Assembly: GCA_026120185.1 (NCBI GenBank)
Contig: JANUWF010001190.1
Location: forward strand, 434,001-498,000
Length of the DNA stretch: 64,000 nucleotides
Reading direction: 5' to 3'
DNA from: Voacanga thouarsii
Taxonomy: Eukaryota > Streptophyta > Magnoliopsida > Gentianales > Apocynaceae
The notes beneath the pieces are model-generated. The model was not told where the DNA came from. It did no database searches and worked only from the letters and a program-made list of their open reading frames with translations. Every line of letters starts with the position of its first letter. Position 1 is the first letter of the stretch. A program made the translations under genes and the position numbers. Positions 35,957-47,960 of this stretch are shown piece by piece.

Positions 35957-36164
35957 TAAATTGGTGAATTTAGTTTATAAACTTTTTTCGATTGGCAAGT
36001 TTGGTCCCTAAAAATAGATATTGACTTTGTGTTGACCATCACATAGTGGATGGAAGGACCAAATATTTGACTCGAACAAAGAAGAAGGACAAAAAAAATT
36101 GAAAATAAAGTGGGCACCAAACTTGCCAATCAAAAAAATTTAGTAAATAAATCCACCAATTTGT
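35957..36164. mobile_element. ~208-bp MITE, copy B (inverted relative to copy A)
   Basis: Ends in AAATTGGTGAATTTAGT and, on the other strand, GGACAAATTGGTGGATTTA. The interior matches copy A in reverse complement (ATATTTGACTCGAACAAAGA against ATATTTTACTCGAAAAAAGA). The two copies could be independent insertions or the ends of one composite element spanning 34604-36164. Confidence 0.7.
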
Positions 36165-36399
36165 CCTAAAAATTGTTACAATTGTTTTGTATCTTTTATT
36201 TTATCAGGAAATTCTAGTAATTTTTTTACTCATATATGGTTGCAACTTTATTTTTCCTTGGTCAATTTCTGTTCATAAGAATTCTATATTCTTTTTAAAT
36301 AACTGAACTTTTCCACTACTAATAGCAATCTTATATTTTAAAAATTCAGACAAAATAATTTTAAGATGACTAACATGTTTATTTGTAATTTTTGAAAAT

Positions 36400-37000
36400 A
36401 CCAATATATCATATATATACTAAAACAAAATAACTATTTTTACTAAAGATTCTATCTATTTTTCTCTAAAAAACTGTATGTACATTTTTTTAACCAAAGG
36501 AAATTATTAACCATTCAAAATGTCTTAATGGGCAAGTAAAAGTGGTCCATGCTATATTATATGGGTGCATTTTAATGTATCAAAATCCTAATTTATTATT
36601 AAATTTACAGAATATATAACATCATTGAATTCTATTTACTAATTAGTCTTTATCAAGTATATTATAACTATCTTCTAATGTATTATCATTTAATCTTTTA
36701 TAATTTATTACTATTCTATTTTTTTTCCATAACAATTTGTTATGTTTTTTAATAATAAATACATCACTTCTATGAGGACTAGTACTTTTCTTAATAAATC
36801 CTTTTTGATAGATCTCCTATATACATCTCAAATTCTTTTATTTTATCATTATTAGCTTCAATCTTAGTCGTAATAATTTTTAAATTTGGATTTAAAATTT
36901 CTAATTTGCAATATACTTTATCCTTTTCCCAATATTTTATGAAAATTTCTCCAATTATTTCTTTTTTCCCCCTAGTTTACTAATTATATTATCAATATCA
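36400..37000 (-). pseudogene. reverse transcriptase remnant of the endogenous pararetrovirus
   Basis: Minus-strand translation around 36850-36650 shows the caulimovirid RT N-terminal signature (a STSPHRSDVFIIKKH-like segment followed by NRIVINYKRLND). At about 36400-36420 lies the catalytic box region, where the usual YVDD/YIDD reads with Tyr in place of one Asp. Stops and frameshifts interrupt it (for example near 36812), and the segment between these motifs is degenerate. It is inactive. Confidence 0.75.
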
Positions 37001-37439
37001 CTAATTCATGTTTCTAAGAGATTGTATAATTTTCTATGTTTACATATTTTAATTGTATTTTTTTTATCTAACCATTCTAGTTGGAAGTCTATTTATTCTG
37101 AAAATTCAATTGGTTCTATATATAGTTTTATATCTACTTTATCTTGTTTACATTCCCCAAGAATTCTACACTTATAGTTTGCTAGATCTCCTTTTTGTAG
37201 AGTTTCTATTTATGTATGTTTTTGCAGTGGGGGTTGAAGCGGTTCACGACACTACTCAGCACACTCTGATATGTTATAAGGTACGCTATTACTTTTTAGA
37301 AATTAGATACCAGTGCACATAAGAACTAAACATTGATAATAATAAAGTATAAAATCTAATTCTAGAATTAATTTATAATGAGTAGGTCTAAAATAAATTT
37401 CAAGTACATAATGTGGTTTGGTAAAAGAGGAAGAAGTGA

Positions 37440-37680
37440 TTTTAAAATGAAAATGTATATCTATATATTTTACCATCCATTTGGGCTGCTTCGACTATAA
37501 TATTAGTATTTGTATGATATTCTTCTAGTATTAATGTACTGTTAATGACTGAATTACTACAACTAGTATCAATTGTAATTAGTACTTTTAATTCAAGAGT
37601 TCCTATTTTAATAAGGACAAAAATATCTATACCATAAAGTCTATTATTTTTCTTTCCATCTAATATTTTTATGGTTGGAT
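37440..37680 (-). pseudogene. aspartic protease remnant of the endogenous pararetrovirus
   Basis: The minus-strand frame over about 37495-37615 contains ITIDTSCSNSVIN. The DTxCS core corresponds to the retroviral-type protease active site (DTG/DTS), located just upstream of RT as in caulimovirid polyproteins. Confidence 0.6.
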
Positions 37681-38115
37681 TATAAGAATATTGGATTATT
37701 TAAGCTTGTTCAACATTACTTTTATAAATATGATCTTCTGGTTGGTCAACTTTTTGTTCTATTATCCAAATTCTTATTTCTAAATGATGTTCTACAGGAT
37801 CTTCTTCTATTTTTGTTTTCCTTTTTTTATTCTTTTTAATTCAATGTTTTGTTTTCTAAATAAAACTTTTATGCTTCTTGCAAACAATTATTCCATTGTC
37901 ATCTTAGTTCTAAGAAGGATATTTTTCACATAAATAATAGGGTTTACTATCAAATCCCTTTCTATGTATCCAATTATGTTTACAATCTATAAGGACTAAT
38001 TCCTGAAGATGGTCTTCTACGTGATCTAAATGGGATAAATAAGCTATTGTTTTTTAGGAGAATCGGCACTAACAATTTCTTCTACAAATTCTAGTTCTCC
38101 AATATCTTCATTTGA

Positions 38116-38451
38116 CTAAAACTGTTGGTAATCTATATCATCAATGGATATTATACTATATACACTTTCTATATTTGATATATATTCATCTACATCAATA
38201 ATATATTCATTTACACATTCTACTAATATTGTTTGTTTATTATATAAATTATTTTTTTCAAGATAATTTCTTACTAAATTATTAGACTGACCACAACTAT
38301 AATAGTATAATTTATTTTTATAAATTCTATTTTTATTAAATTTTCTAACATGTCTATCTTTATTTAAATAATATTTTCTAACTGAGGATTTTCTAAGATA
38401 ATACTTTTTTCTAAAATACTTCTTCTTTGGCTTTCTATATGTTTTTCTCAT
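38116..38451 (-). pseudogene. coat protein C-terminal remnant with zinc-knuckle, endogenous pararetrovirus
   Basis: A 111-codon open stretch starts with a strongly basic region (RKPKKKYFRKKYYLRKSS), continues to a degenerate CCHC knuckle (YYYSCGQSNNLVRNYLEK, where one Cys is Tyr and the His and last Cys are lost) and ends in an acidic tail (IDVDEYISNIESVYSI). Basic arm, zinc knuckle and acidic tail is the C-terminal layout of caulimovirid coat proteins. The frame upstream is broken. Confidence 0.7.
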
Positions 38452-38696
38452 ATTTTGTTCACCATAATGTTGGAAAGTATAAATATTTTTACAAAAATTA
38501 TATTCTCCTTTTAATTGTTTTTATATCTGTATAATTATATATTTTTCTATTAATTCTATAACTATAAATTTTATAAAAAATAGTTATATTTTTTATATGT
38601 GTTATATTCTAATCATATGTTTTGTAACCCTTATTTATTTATTCTCCTAAATGTCCAGATAATTTTAAAAATAATTTTTCTAAAAATAATTTTTCA

Positions 38697-38749
38697 TAAT
38701 AATAATAATAATAATAATCACCATCATCATCATCATCATCATCATCATA
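38697..38749. repeat. compound (AAT)n(CAT)n microsatellite
   Basis: About 22 bp of ATA/AAT repeat followed by about ten CAT units, inside the coat-protein part of the pararetrovirus. On the coding (minus) strand the CAT part would read as Asp or Met repeats depending on frame. Confidence 0.85.
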
Positions 38750-39419
38750 GTTTAATAAATTTTAAATCTTTTATAGACAATTATTCTAATTTCCTAATAG
38801 CTTTTTCTTGTTGTATTTTACTACCATAATTAAGAAATTGGGTTGTCAGTATTAATTGACTTTTTTTTTTATTTTTATAAAAGTATGTGGATTTGGTCCT
38901 AAAGCTATATTTTGCTACTTTAATTGTTTCTCCTAACAATGTTTCTAAGTAACTATATGTTTCTTCTACTGCATGATCAAAATTTTGCTAAAGATAATAT
39001 TGTATTTCTAAATAGTTCCACGTATCTATTGCTTCTTCCCATAATTGTGAGTCATGAGCTGCTAAATATGTATTATTTTCTTCTTCTATTTTTTCAATAT
39101 ATTGTTCTGTTTTTACACTTATATTTTTATCAATGTCATAATACAAAATATTTAGTACCTTTTAATTGACCTCATCTTTCTAACTCTATTTCTAACCTCA
39201 TTAAATCATCTTCTGATAATTCTAAGCCTAATTTTTAGGGTATATTATTCTATTTTCTATTTCCATAACTTCCATACATGCATTTTCTATTCATTATCTT
39301 AAAGATTTTGTATTTTTCATCTTCTTCTATTCTTGAATTTGTGTTTGAGTAATTTAAAAATTTAACACTAGTTTCCCCTCTATTATTTTGATACATTATA
39401 CTATCACTAGGTACTAAAA

Positions 39420-40240
39420 TTTGTTAAGATTCCATTCTTCTCCTCTTAAGATTTCTAAATTAACTTTTACTGACTTTATTAATTGTATTCCTTTACTAGC
39501 TATAACTTCTATAATAGGTTTTATTTCTATTTTATATTTAATCCCATATTTATTTGTCAGCCTATACTTACTATTAAATTTTCTCCACTAAAATCTTCAT
39601 AACCTTTACTTTGAATTCCTATTTCTATATTGTTGACGAAGTCTTCTAGAGTCATTAAAAAGTTTGATTATAATAGAATATTCCTCTATTTTCATTCATA
39701 ACTACTTCTATGGTTGCTATTATTGTTTTTCTAACGTCTTTCCATCTTTTATCTAGTATTGTTAAAATAACTTTGATTCATAAACTTGATCTTGCTAATC
39801 CTTTAATTCCCAATACTATTAATCCTGGATGCATAAAAGTATATGTACTTCATAAATTCTAGGACTCTCTCTAGTTACTAATTGAAGTGTTCTTGGTTCT
39901 ATGGGTATTGATAAAGAATCTTCTTTATTAGATCTAAATAAACTTGTATTTGTTGTAATCATCCTACATGATATAATCTTTTTAGATTTAGTAAATCTAT
40001 ATTATTATTTCTATAAATTTCAATATCTCTATTTACATCCATAACTTCTTCTAAATGAGTCTATCTATTTTCTCTCTTGTGCCTAATTCTATCTAATATA
40101 GATATTTCTACTATAGTATTTTCATTTAACGTTCGTCTAGGTCACATAAATGATCGTCTCATGATAAGTATCTAAATTTATTCTTTTTTCTAAATTTTCT
40201 ATTTTTCACATATTTTAATTAATGGTGCTATCTGTATATT
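39420..40240 (-). pseudogene. movement protein (30K type) remnant of the endogenous pararetrovirus
   Basis: Short minus-strand open pieces include EPRTLQLVTRESPRIYEV, HPGLIVLGIKGLARSSL and DKRWKDVRKTIIATIEVV. They line up in order with the core of caulimovirid movement proteins (HIGLI-GIK-L followed by a short spacer and DxR). Frameshifts and stops separate the pieces. The identification is by pattern only and less firm than for RT. Confidence 0.5.
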
Positions 40241-40987
40241 GCTTTGTTTTGGGTATATTTTATCAGAATTTAATGTTCCTAAGTAGTCAGTAAATCCTAA
40301 GGAATCTTGATGATACTTTTTAATTCTAAAAGATACTTTTTATAATCTAAATTATCTTCTAAAGATATTAACTAAAGATAAGTTTCTCTATATAATTTAA
40401 TAGATTCTTAATTTCCTCATAAGACTTTTCTATTTTTTGTGATTGTTTTCAAATTTGACTAAAACTTTTTTATGTATACCGTTGTTTGCAATTTTTGTTC
40501 TAGTCTATCTTCTTTTAAATATTATAAGTGTTTGAATTTTCGTATTATAAGATTATTTTGTTCTTTAATATATTCTAAATTTTCTATTAATTATTTTAAC
40601 ATTTTATGTTTATCCTTAATAGGTTCTAATTCTATTTCCCAAATATTAAACATTTTCTTTTCTTGGACTTCTAGTTTTTCTCCAAAACTAATTACTAAAT
40701 CTATAACACTATTAAATTATTGATTATCACTGTAAAAGCTATGTGAATATTGAGTTTTTTTTATTTATTAATAAAAACCGCATCCACTACCCCAAGGTAC
40801 TGAGAGTTAAAATAATAAGTATGTCTATGTTATCACTATGTATTCTATTCTTAATTTTTTCAATTAATTCAAGGTTTAAATATTCTATTCTTTTAATATC
40901 TGTTATAAACTATGTCAAATTTAAAATTTCTAATTTATTTGTTAAAGTTTATTTTCAAAAGTAAGGCAAGTAATTCTATAACGTTAA
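40240..40987 (-). other. N-terminal polyprotein part of the pararetrovirus, unrecognised
   Basis: Lys/Glu/Ile/Leu-rich minus-strand fragments with coiled-coil character, broken by stops. The copia LTR at 40988 truncates this block. Confidence 0.35.
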
Positions 40988-43016
40988 TGTTGGAATATAT
41001 GCCGTCTAGACTAGTTTATCTTATGTAATTATCGAATTTGTTAATAAAAGAATTTATTCTCAAAATTTGTTTGTGAATTTACATTTTATTTGTACACAAT
41101 TTTCATTTGGAAAGAACCCATTGTATTTAAGTAAGTGATCCAGGTGAATGGTGGTCTTTCATAGTAAAGTATAGATTACGGGTTACTTAACACATAAATA
41201 TTTATTCTTAACCGATTGATGAGATTGGGAATCTCATCATGTATAGATTATTGTATTATGAATTCCAAATGGGGAATGGTTTACCTTTAACCAGTGAGTA
41301 GTTCACTCACTTCATAGCATAAACGTATTTCGAATACTTGGAACATAACCTGTAATAGTAGTTTCTAAAAGTACTATTTAAAAAAAAACCTAAACTATTA
41401 CTGTTACAACGTGAACTAATACTCTACCACTTGAGTATGAGTTGGTAGTCTGACGAAACTATAAGCATATACTTTGATATACTGTAATTGAGATTCTTTT
41501 GTAAAATTAATATACTTGTATGTTAGGTATATGTGACTAGTTAGTTAAGACAGACTTGTACAAGATAGCTTCTACGCTATATCGCCCCCTGTGACTGTTC
41601 AAATGATCTAATTATCCAGGGTTATGGGGAACATGACTTGAATGTTTACTTTAGGATAACTCTCTTGAAAAGTGAAAATATTTCAAAAGTCGTGGATCAT
41701 TGGACTAGAGGTCTAAGGATGGTAGATGTCTTTTAGAAAGGTGTACACTTCCCCTCTCTAAATGCACGGCGATGCGTAGAGAGATATTTTAGTCATTACA
41801 CCTGTAGGTCGAAGACTTTGCTAACGCAACATTATCTTTGGGGTCAATATTTCCTTATGGTGATATTAGGAACTATTTAAAATGCAAAATATAACTATTT
41901 ATATTAAGGGGTATTTTGATCATTTTAATAGCCAATGCGATGTATCTTTTGGTCCTCAGAATAGCCCTTAAGTCATGACAGATTTGGTTTAAGGAATTGG
42001 TCTTGATATTTATGAGTGTTGTTTTATTTTATTAGTCTAATTTATTATTGGGTTAGAATAAAATAAAAGGTTCGAAAGAGAGTATTTGTTTTGTCTAGTT
42101 TAATTGGTTAATTAATTATTCAGGGCCTAAGGCCCAAATTGAATAATTAAAAAATTAATCTGGATATAAATTAGATAAAAGGAATAAAATTTTATATTGG
42201 TTTATTTGGGATTGTTAATTATGTATTGGGTTGTTTAATATAGCCTAGAAAATAAATAATTGAGATTAATTATTTATAGGTGTTCAAGTCTAAGAATAAA
42301 TAATTTTATTTGACACAATAAATAAGACTAAGGATAAAATAAAATTAATTAATATATTTTAAATTAATTAATTATTAATTTAAATAAATAAATAAAATAA
42401 ATAACAACACGGGATGAAACCCGTGTTATTTCACGTGCAGGATAATAGAAAGCATGAATGCTTTCTGTTTGCACACGAATGACTTCTCTCTTGGGGATAG
42501 ATTCAAATGAATGAAAGAGGAATTGAAGTAGTGCTGTAGTTTTGCACTTCTATGAGTTTTTATTAACAGAAGCAAAGCAAAGAAAAAAACAGACTCTTAA
42601 TTATTCATTTTCGTTCACAGAAAAACAAACCCATTAGTCTTCAAGGTTTATCAAAACCCAACATTTAAGCCTTCACCGAGAGGTGCTACAGGCACCATTT
42701 CGAAAGATCAAAGGTTTCGCGTAAATGAGACACAGTAGACGTTTACAAGGACGTGATCCAATAACCTCAAATATCCTTGTACAGACATATACACCAATGC
42801 GAAGAGGACCATTCAATCATAGAGAAAAACAAACCCATTAGTCTTTAAGGCTTATCAAAACCCAACCTTTAAAAACCTTTACCGACTGTGCTACGGGCAC
42901 CATTTCGAAAAATCAAAGACTTTGCATGAATGAAACGCAGTAGATATTTACAAGGACGTGATCCAATAGCCTCAAGTATCATTGTACAGACATCTACACA
43001 AGATCATTAATTAATT
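40988..43016 (+). repeat. copia 5' LTR with internal ~204-bp tandem duplication
   Basis: Starts TGTTGGAATATATG. Near its 3' end a unit beginning GAAAAACAAACCCATTAGTC is present twice (42620-42822 and 42823-~43011). A matching pair occurs in the 3' LTR, so the duplication predates this insertion. The end is truncated or altered relative to the 3' LTR. Confidence 0.8.
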
Positions 43017-44517
43017 AATATGTTTAATTCTATTATTTGGACACTTAGGTTAAAAGAATAGAAAAGTATAACACATTTACAGTTTTATAGCATACTTATT
43101 TCTTTTTGTACCCTATATATGCGTTTTCTCAAAGACCAAAGTCTTTGGGAATTTTGACAAAGAAAAATATTTTTCTTAAATCAAATGGTTAATTTTAATT
43201 TGAACAAAAATTAATTCTTGAATATTTTCTCAAAGGATTTTATCATTAACATAGAAAATATATTGGATTTAAATATTTTTGTGAATTAAAATAGAAAACT
43301 ATTTTGATTGAATTTTATCAAGAAAAAATATTTTTGTCAAATTAAACTTGAGATCAAAATCTTTCGAAAGTTTTATTGAAAATTTTTGAAATTATTAAGT
43401 TTGTTAACTTAAATAAAATTAATCCATGAAAAATTTTCTCAAATGGTATAAACCTTGACATAGAAATTTTTATGGGTTTAGATATTTTATTTTGAGTTAA
43501 AAGAAAACATAATTGAAAATTTCAAAATATATTTTCTAAGAAAAATCCTTATTTAAAAATATTAAGTGGGAGAGGGGTTTTAACGGTTCCACAGCTTCCA
43601 TCACAATCCTCATTAGAGATCGTGAGTCCTTTCGTGTCACCCTGAGAGTGAACCCATATATGGTAGGGATACCACAAGGATCTAAAACTAATGGATTGAT
43701 GTAATTAATAACTCTGGACATATGCTATGATCGGCCAGCCCATGTTGAAGGTTATAGTGCGAGGAATGTCCATAGAAAATGAGAAGAAACGGTCATCCCA
43801 CGATGGAGTTATCTTTTGGATTATTATCTAGAAGGGAAATTAATTTGTGGTGGTTAATATACTTAGTTTAGAAAACTGTTAATCATTTCAAGAAGTTATG
43901 TCAGTTTTTCTAAGAGCCAAATCAATTATATTAAAGATAATAGTGATAAGGTTAACTACTATCGGATTTAATATGAGGATAAAGTCACAAATTATTTTGT
44001 TTTTCAAAAACTGAATTTTCTTTTATTTTCGATTTTTCAAAAATAGTTGGTGGAGGTTCTTTCAGTCTTTTGGCCGTTATTCTTTGTGAGAATAAGCTAA
44101 CAGATCCAAATTATATGGATTGAAAAAGGAATTTGGACATTTATACTCACTGTTGAGGAGTATAAATATATCATCTTTAAAACTTGCCCTGTTATCGGGG
44201 AGGGTTCCATCGTGAAGGAGCGTGAGGTTGAAAAAGTATAGAAGAAGGCCAATGAAATGACTCGATGCTGCATGTTGGTCTCCATATCTAATGTGCTCCA
44301 GTCAAAACATGAGCACATGGCCACTGCATATGACATTAGTCAATCATTAGACACGATATTCGCTGATAAGAGCCGGCGCGCAATGTAGGAAGCTCTTAGG
44401 ACGATCATAAATACTAAGATAGCTGAGGAAGCATCAGTTAGGGAGCATATACTCAAAATGATTGCTATTTTCGAAGAAGCGGAAGTCTTAGGGGTTGTTA
44501 TTGACCCTGTGAGCTAA
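43017..44517 (+). pseudogene. copia leader and gag N-terminal region, decayed
   Basis: No long frame survives. Position after the 5' LTR and before the gag zinc knuckle identifies it as untranslated leader plus gag N-terminus. Confidence 0.5.
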
Positions 44518-44980
44518 GTGGACATGATTCTCGCATCTCTACCGGGCTCTTTTACTCAGTTCAAGTTGAACTACAACATGAACAAATTAAACATGACTTT
44601 AATTGAGTTAATGAAAGAGCTCCAGGTGGCAGAGAAGGTCATGAAGCCACAATTCAAGGTTATGATTGCTAGGATATTTTCTTCTAGAATTGGGCCTAAG
44701 CCCAGGAAGTTCAAGAAAAAGAAGGAAAACTCACAGGCCCAACCTAAGAACCAACCCAACAAGTCCAAAGGTAAATGTTTCAAATACGGGCAGAAGGGAC
44801 ACTGAAAAAAGAGTGTCCAGAACTTCAGGCCAAGAAAAACATTACAGGTATTGTTCTCTATCTAGAGTCTATTTCAATGGTTGGATTAACTTCCACTTGG
44901 ATTGTTGATTTTGGTGCCACTGATCATATCTGTAACTCTTTGCAGGGGTTTAGGAAGATAAGAAGACTCTAGAAGGGCGA
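44518..44980 (+). pseudogene. copia gag C-terminus and protease remnant
   Basis: The gag segment (MDMILASLPGSFTQFKLNYN) is followed by a Lys/Pro-rich linker and a zinc knuckle CFKYGQKGH in which the second Cys has become Tyr. A stop/frameshift follows (about 44804). The protease motif IVDFGATDHICNS follows in another frame, with Phe where the active-site triad (D-S-G) needs Ser. Confidence 0.8.
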
Positions 44981-45111
44981 TCATGGATTATGAGTAGGAA
45001 ATAGAGCACGAGTATGGGCTCTTGTTGTAGGATAGTTGAATCTTGTTTTTTTATTGTAATAAAGTAGTTGTATTAAAGGATATTTTATATGTACCTGATT
45101 TTAGATAGAAT

Positions 45112-46090
45112 TTGATTTCAGTTGCAAAGCTAATAAATCATGGATATTATATTTCTTTCCATTCTGGTATTACTATCAGTAGAAATAGAGAAGTTTTATG
45201 TACAAGGCACATGTATGGAAACTTATTGTTTTTAAATACTACAAACAATCAAATAAATAACGCTCAATCCGAACCTTTAAGTAAGAAGAGAAAGACCAAT
45301 GTTAATAACTCGTATATTTGGCATCTAAGGTTGGGCCATATTAACTCAATTAGGATTCAGAAGTTAATCCATGATGGGCCATTGGGCTCATGAAGATTGA
45401 TAAGTTAGCCTTAGTGTGAATCTTGCCTTATGGAAAAAACGACCAAAAGGTCATTTACCCAAAAGGATGATAGAGTCAAGAAGATATTGGGTCTTGTTCA
45501 TACTGATGTGTGTGGTCCTTTGTCTACTCAAGCTAGAGGAGGCTTTGAGTACTTCATCACTTTCACGGATGATTGTACCAAGTTTGGTTATGTCTACCTA
45601 ATAAGGCGCAAGTTTGACTCTTTTGACAAGTTCAAAGAGTTTAAGGTTGAAGTGGAGCGTTGGACAGGTTAACTGATCAAAACCTTACGATCGGATCGTG
45701 GTGGAGAATACCTCCTCGGTGAGTTTAAGGATTATATGGTATATCATAAAATAGTATCCCAACTCTCTGCGTTGGGTACACCCTAATAGAATGGAGTAAC
45801 TGAGAGAAGGAATAGGACATTAATAGAAATAGTTTGAAGCATAATATCTCATGCTACTCTACCCGTCTCTTTTTAGGGATATGCCTTAGAAATAGCGGCA
45901 TACATTCTGAACTTAGTATCTTCCAAGTTAATACCTAAGACACCCTATGAGATATGGACTGGGTGTAAGCCAAGTGTAAATCATCTCAGGATATGGGACT
46001 GTCCAACTTATGTACTGATAAAGGGAGATAAGCTAGAATCAAGATCAGAATTATGCTACTTTATTAAGTATCCAAAAGGGACAAAATGAG
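45112..46090 (+). pseudogene. copia GAG-pre-integrase and integrase remnant
   Basis: The GAG-pre-integrase segment ends in IWHLRLGHINSIRIQKL (His residues of the HHCC finger). The integrase core follows: LVHTDVCGP (first Asp), FITFTDDCTKFGYVYL (second Asp segment) and, after a stop, RSDRGGEY. In-frame stops at about 45670 and 45786 break it. Confidence 0.85.
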
Positions 46091-46539
46091 GTTACTTTTA
46101 TCATCCCAAGGAGTAGAAAGTACTGGTAAGTACTAATGCTAGATATTTAAAAGATGATCAAAGTACTTCCACTAAAGGTTCAACAAGGTTGGAACTCGAA
46201 GAGAAGTTATCTTCGGAATTAACTTTTTCAGACCTGATTATGGAATAAAAAGAGGCACAGCCTCAAGAACCTGTTCAAACGGAGTTTCATCATAGTGGGA
46301 GGATATCTAGAGTTCTAGAAGGATGGACAGGAGAGGCTTTTGAACTGGTTTCTAACCATCAGGAATAAGATCCCACTAGATACGGGGAGGCTATTACTGA
46401 TGTTGATGCAGATCTATGCATGAAGCAATGAAAGCTGAGATTAAGTCTATATACTTCAATCAGGTTTGGGATCTTGTAGCTTCACCTAAAGGGATAAAAC
46501 CCATTGGGTGTAAGTAGTTATACAAGAGGAAGAGATGAG

Positions 46540-47191
46540 CGGATGGGAAGGTAGAAACCTTCAAAACTAAGCTTGTGGCGAAAGGGTGTACTCAGAAAGA
46601 AGGAATCGATTATGATGAAACCTTTTTTTCGATAGTCATGCTTAAGTCCATCCGTATTCTCCTTGAATTGCATGTTATTATGACTATGAAATATGATAAA
46701 TGGATGTCAAGATGGTATTTTTTAATGGCCATTTTAACGAAGACATCTATATGTCCCAACCAGAAGGTTTTATTGTTAAAGGCCAGGAACATATGGTTTG
46801 CAAGCTTAAGAAGTCCATTTATGGGCTTAAGTAGGCATCTAGAATGTGGAATATTCATTTGGACGAGACTGTAAACTCTTACGGTTTCATTCAAAACAAT
46901 AATGAACCATGCGTGTACAGAAAATTGGAAGGCATAAATGTGATTTTTCTTGTCCTATATGTGGATGATATTCTACTTATTGAAAATGATGTAGGGACAT
47001 TATCATCTACTAAGGCTTGGCTATCTAGTCAATTTAGTATGAAGGACTTGGGAGAAGCTAATTACATTCTCGGGATAAAGCTTCTTCGAAATAGGAAGCA
47101 AAGAATGTTAGGATTATCCCAAGCGACATACATTGACAAGATGCTGGCCAAGTTTAGCATAGACTTATACAAGAAAGCTCTAATCCCTTGA
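46540..47191 (+). pseudogene. copia reverse transcriptase remnant
   Basis: KGCTQKEGIDYDETF marks the RT start. The catalytic LYVDDILL is intact at about 46955-46978, followed by QFSMKDLGEANYILGIKL. A frameshift near 46700-46850 and stops show it is inactive. Confidence 0.88.
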
Positions 47192-47200
47192 AGACATGGG

Positions 47201-47938
47201 TTGTTTTTTTGTTCTAAGAACTATCCTAAGTCTCAAGAGGAAAAAGACAGGATGAGTATGATTCCCTACGCTTTGGCTGTGGAAAATCTTATGTACGTCG
47301 TGCTGTGCACTAGGCCAGATATCTACTTTGTTATAGGCTTAGTTAGCATATATCAGTCAAACCCTGGGGAGGTTTATTGGTAAGCTGTAAAGCATATTCT
47401 TAAGTACCTCAATGGTACGAAAGATTATATGCTGGTTTACAGGGCTGACGACTTGGTTCCTACTGAATACACAGACTCAAATTTCTAGGCGGATAAGAAT
47501 GAGAGAAAATTCACTAGTGGATATGTCTTCAACTTGTCTAAGGAGCTGTTTCATGGAGGAGTATCAAGCAATCTTGTATTACTAACTCAACCATGAAAGT
47601 TGAGTATGTGGCAGCTTCGGAAGCATCCAATGAAGCAGTTTGGTTTTAGAAGTTCCTTTCAGAACTTAGAGTTGTCCCACACATGGACGACCGATTGTGG
47701 TGTATTACGACAACTCTAAAATAGTCTTGCAATTCAAAAAACCAAGAACCACAAGAAGGGGAAGCACATCTAGAGAAAGTACCACCTGGTTCGAGATTTC
47801 ATTCAGAGACAGAAAATCGCAGTGAAACAGATAGCCTCGGAGAACAACCTAACAGATCTCTTTACCAAGCCTTTAGCTGAAAGAGTCTTCAAAAGACACT
47901 TAGACGCCATAGGGATGGGCACCTACGGACTTTCTTAA
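47201..47938 (+). pseudogene. copia RNase H remnant
   Basis: Contains MYVVLCTRPDIYF, LKYLNGTKDYML, TDSNF and KFTSGYVF segments of copia RNase H, then QKIAVKQIASENNLTDLFTK and KPLAERVF. It ends at about 47938, shortly before the 3' LTR. Several stops (e.g. about 47382, 47488) interrupt it. Confidence 0.85.
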
Positions 47939-47960
47939 TCTTAGAGTGCAAGTATGAGAT

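Noticed and set aside
38599..38829. Plus-strand frame with Asn and His runs
   Set aside because: Microsatellite translation on the strand opposite to the pararetroviral coding strand.
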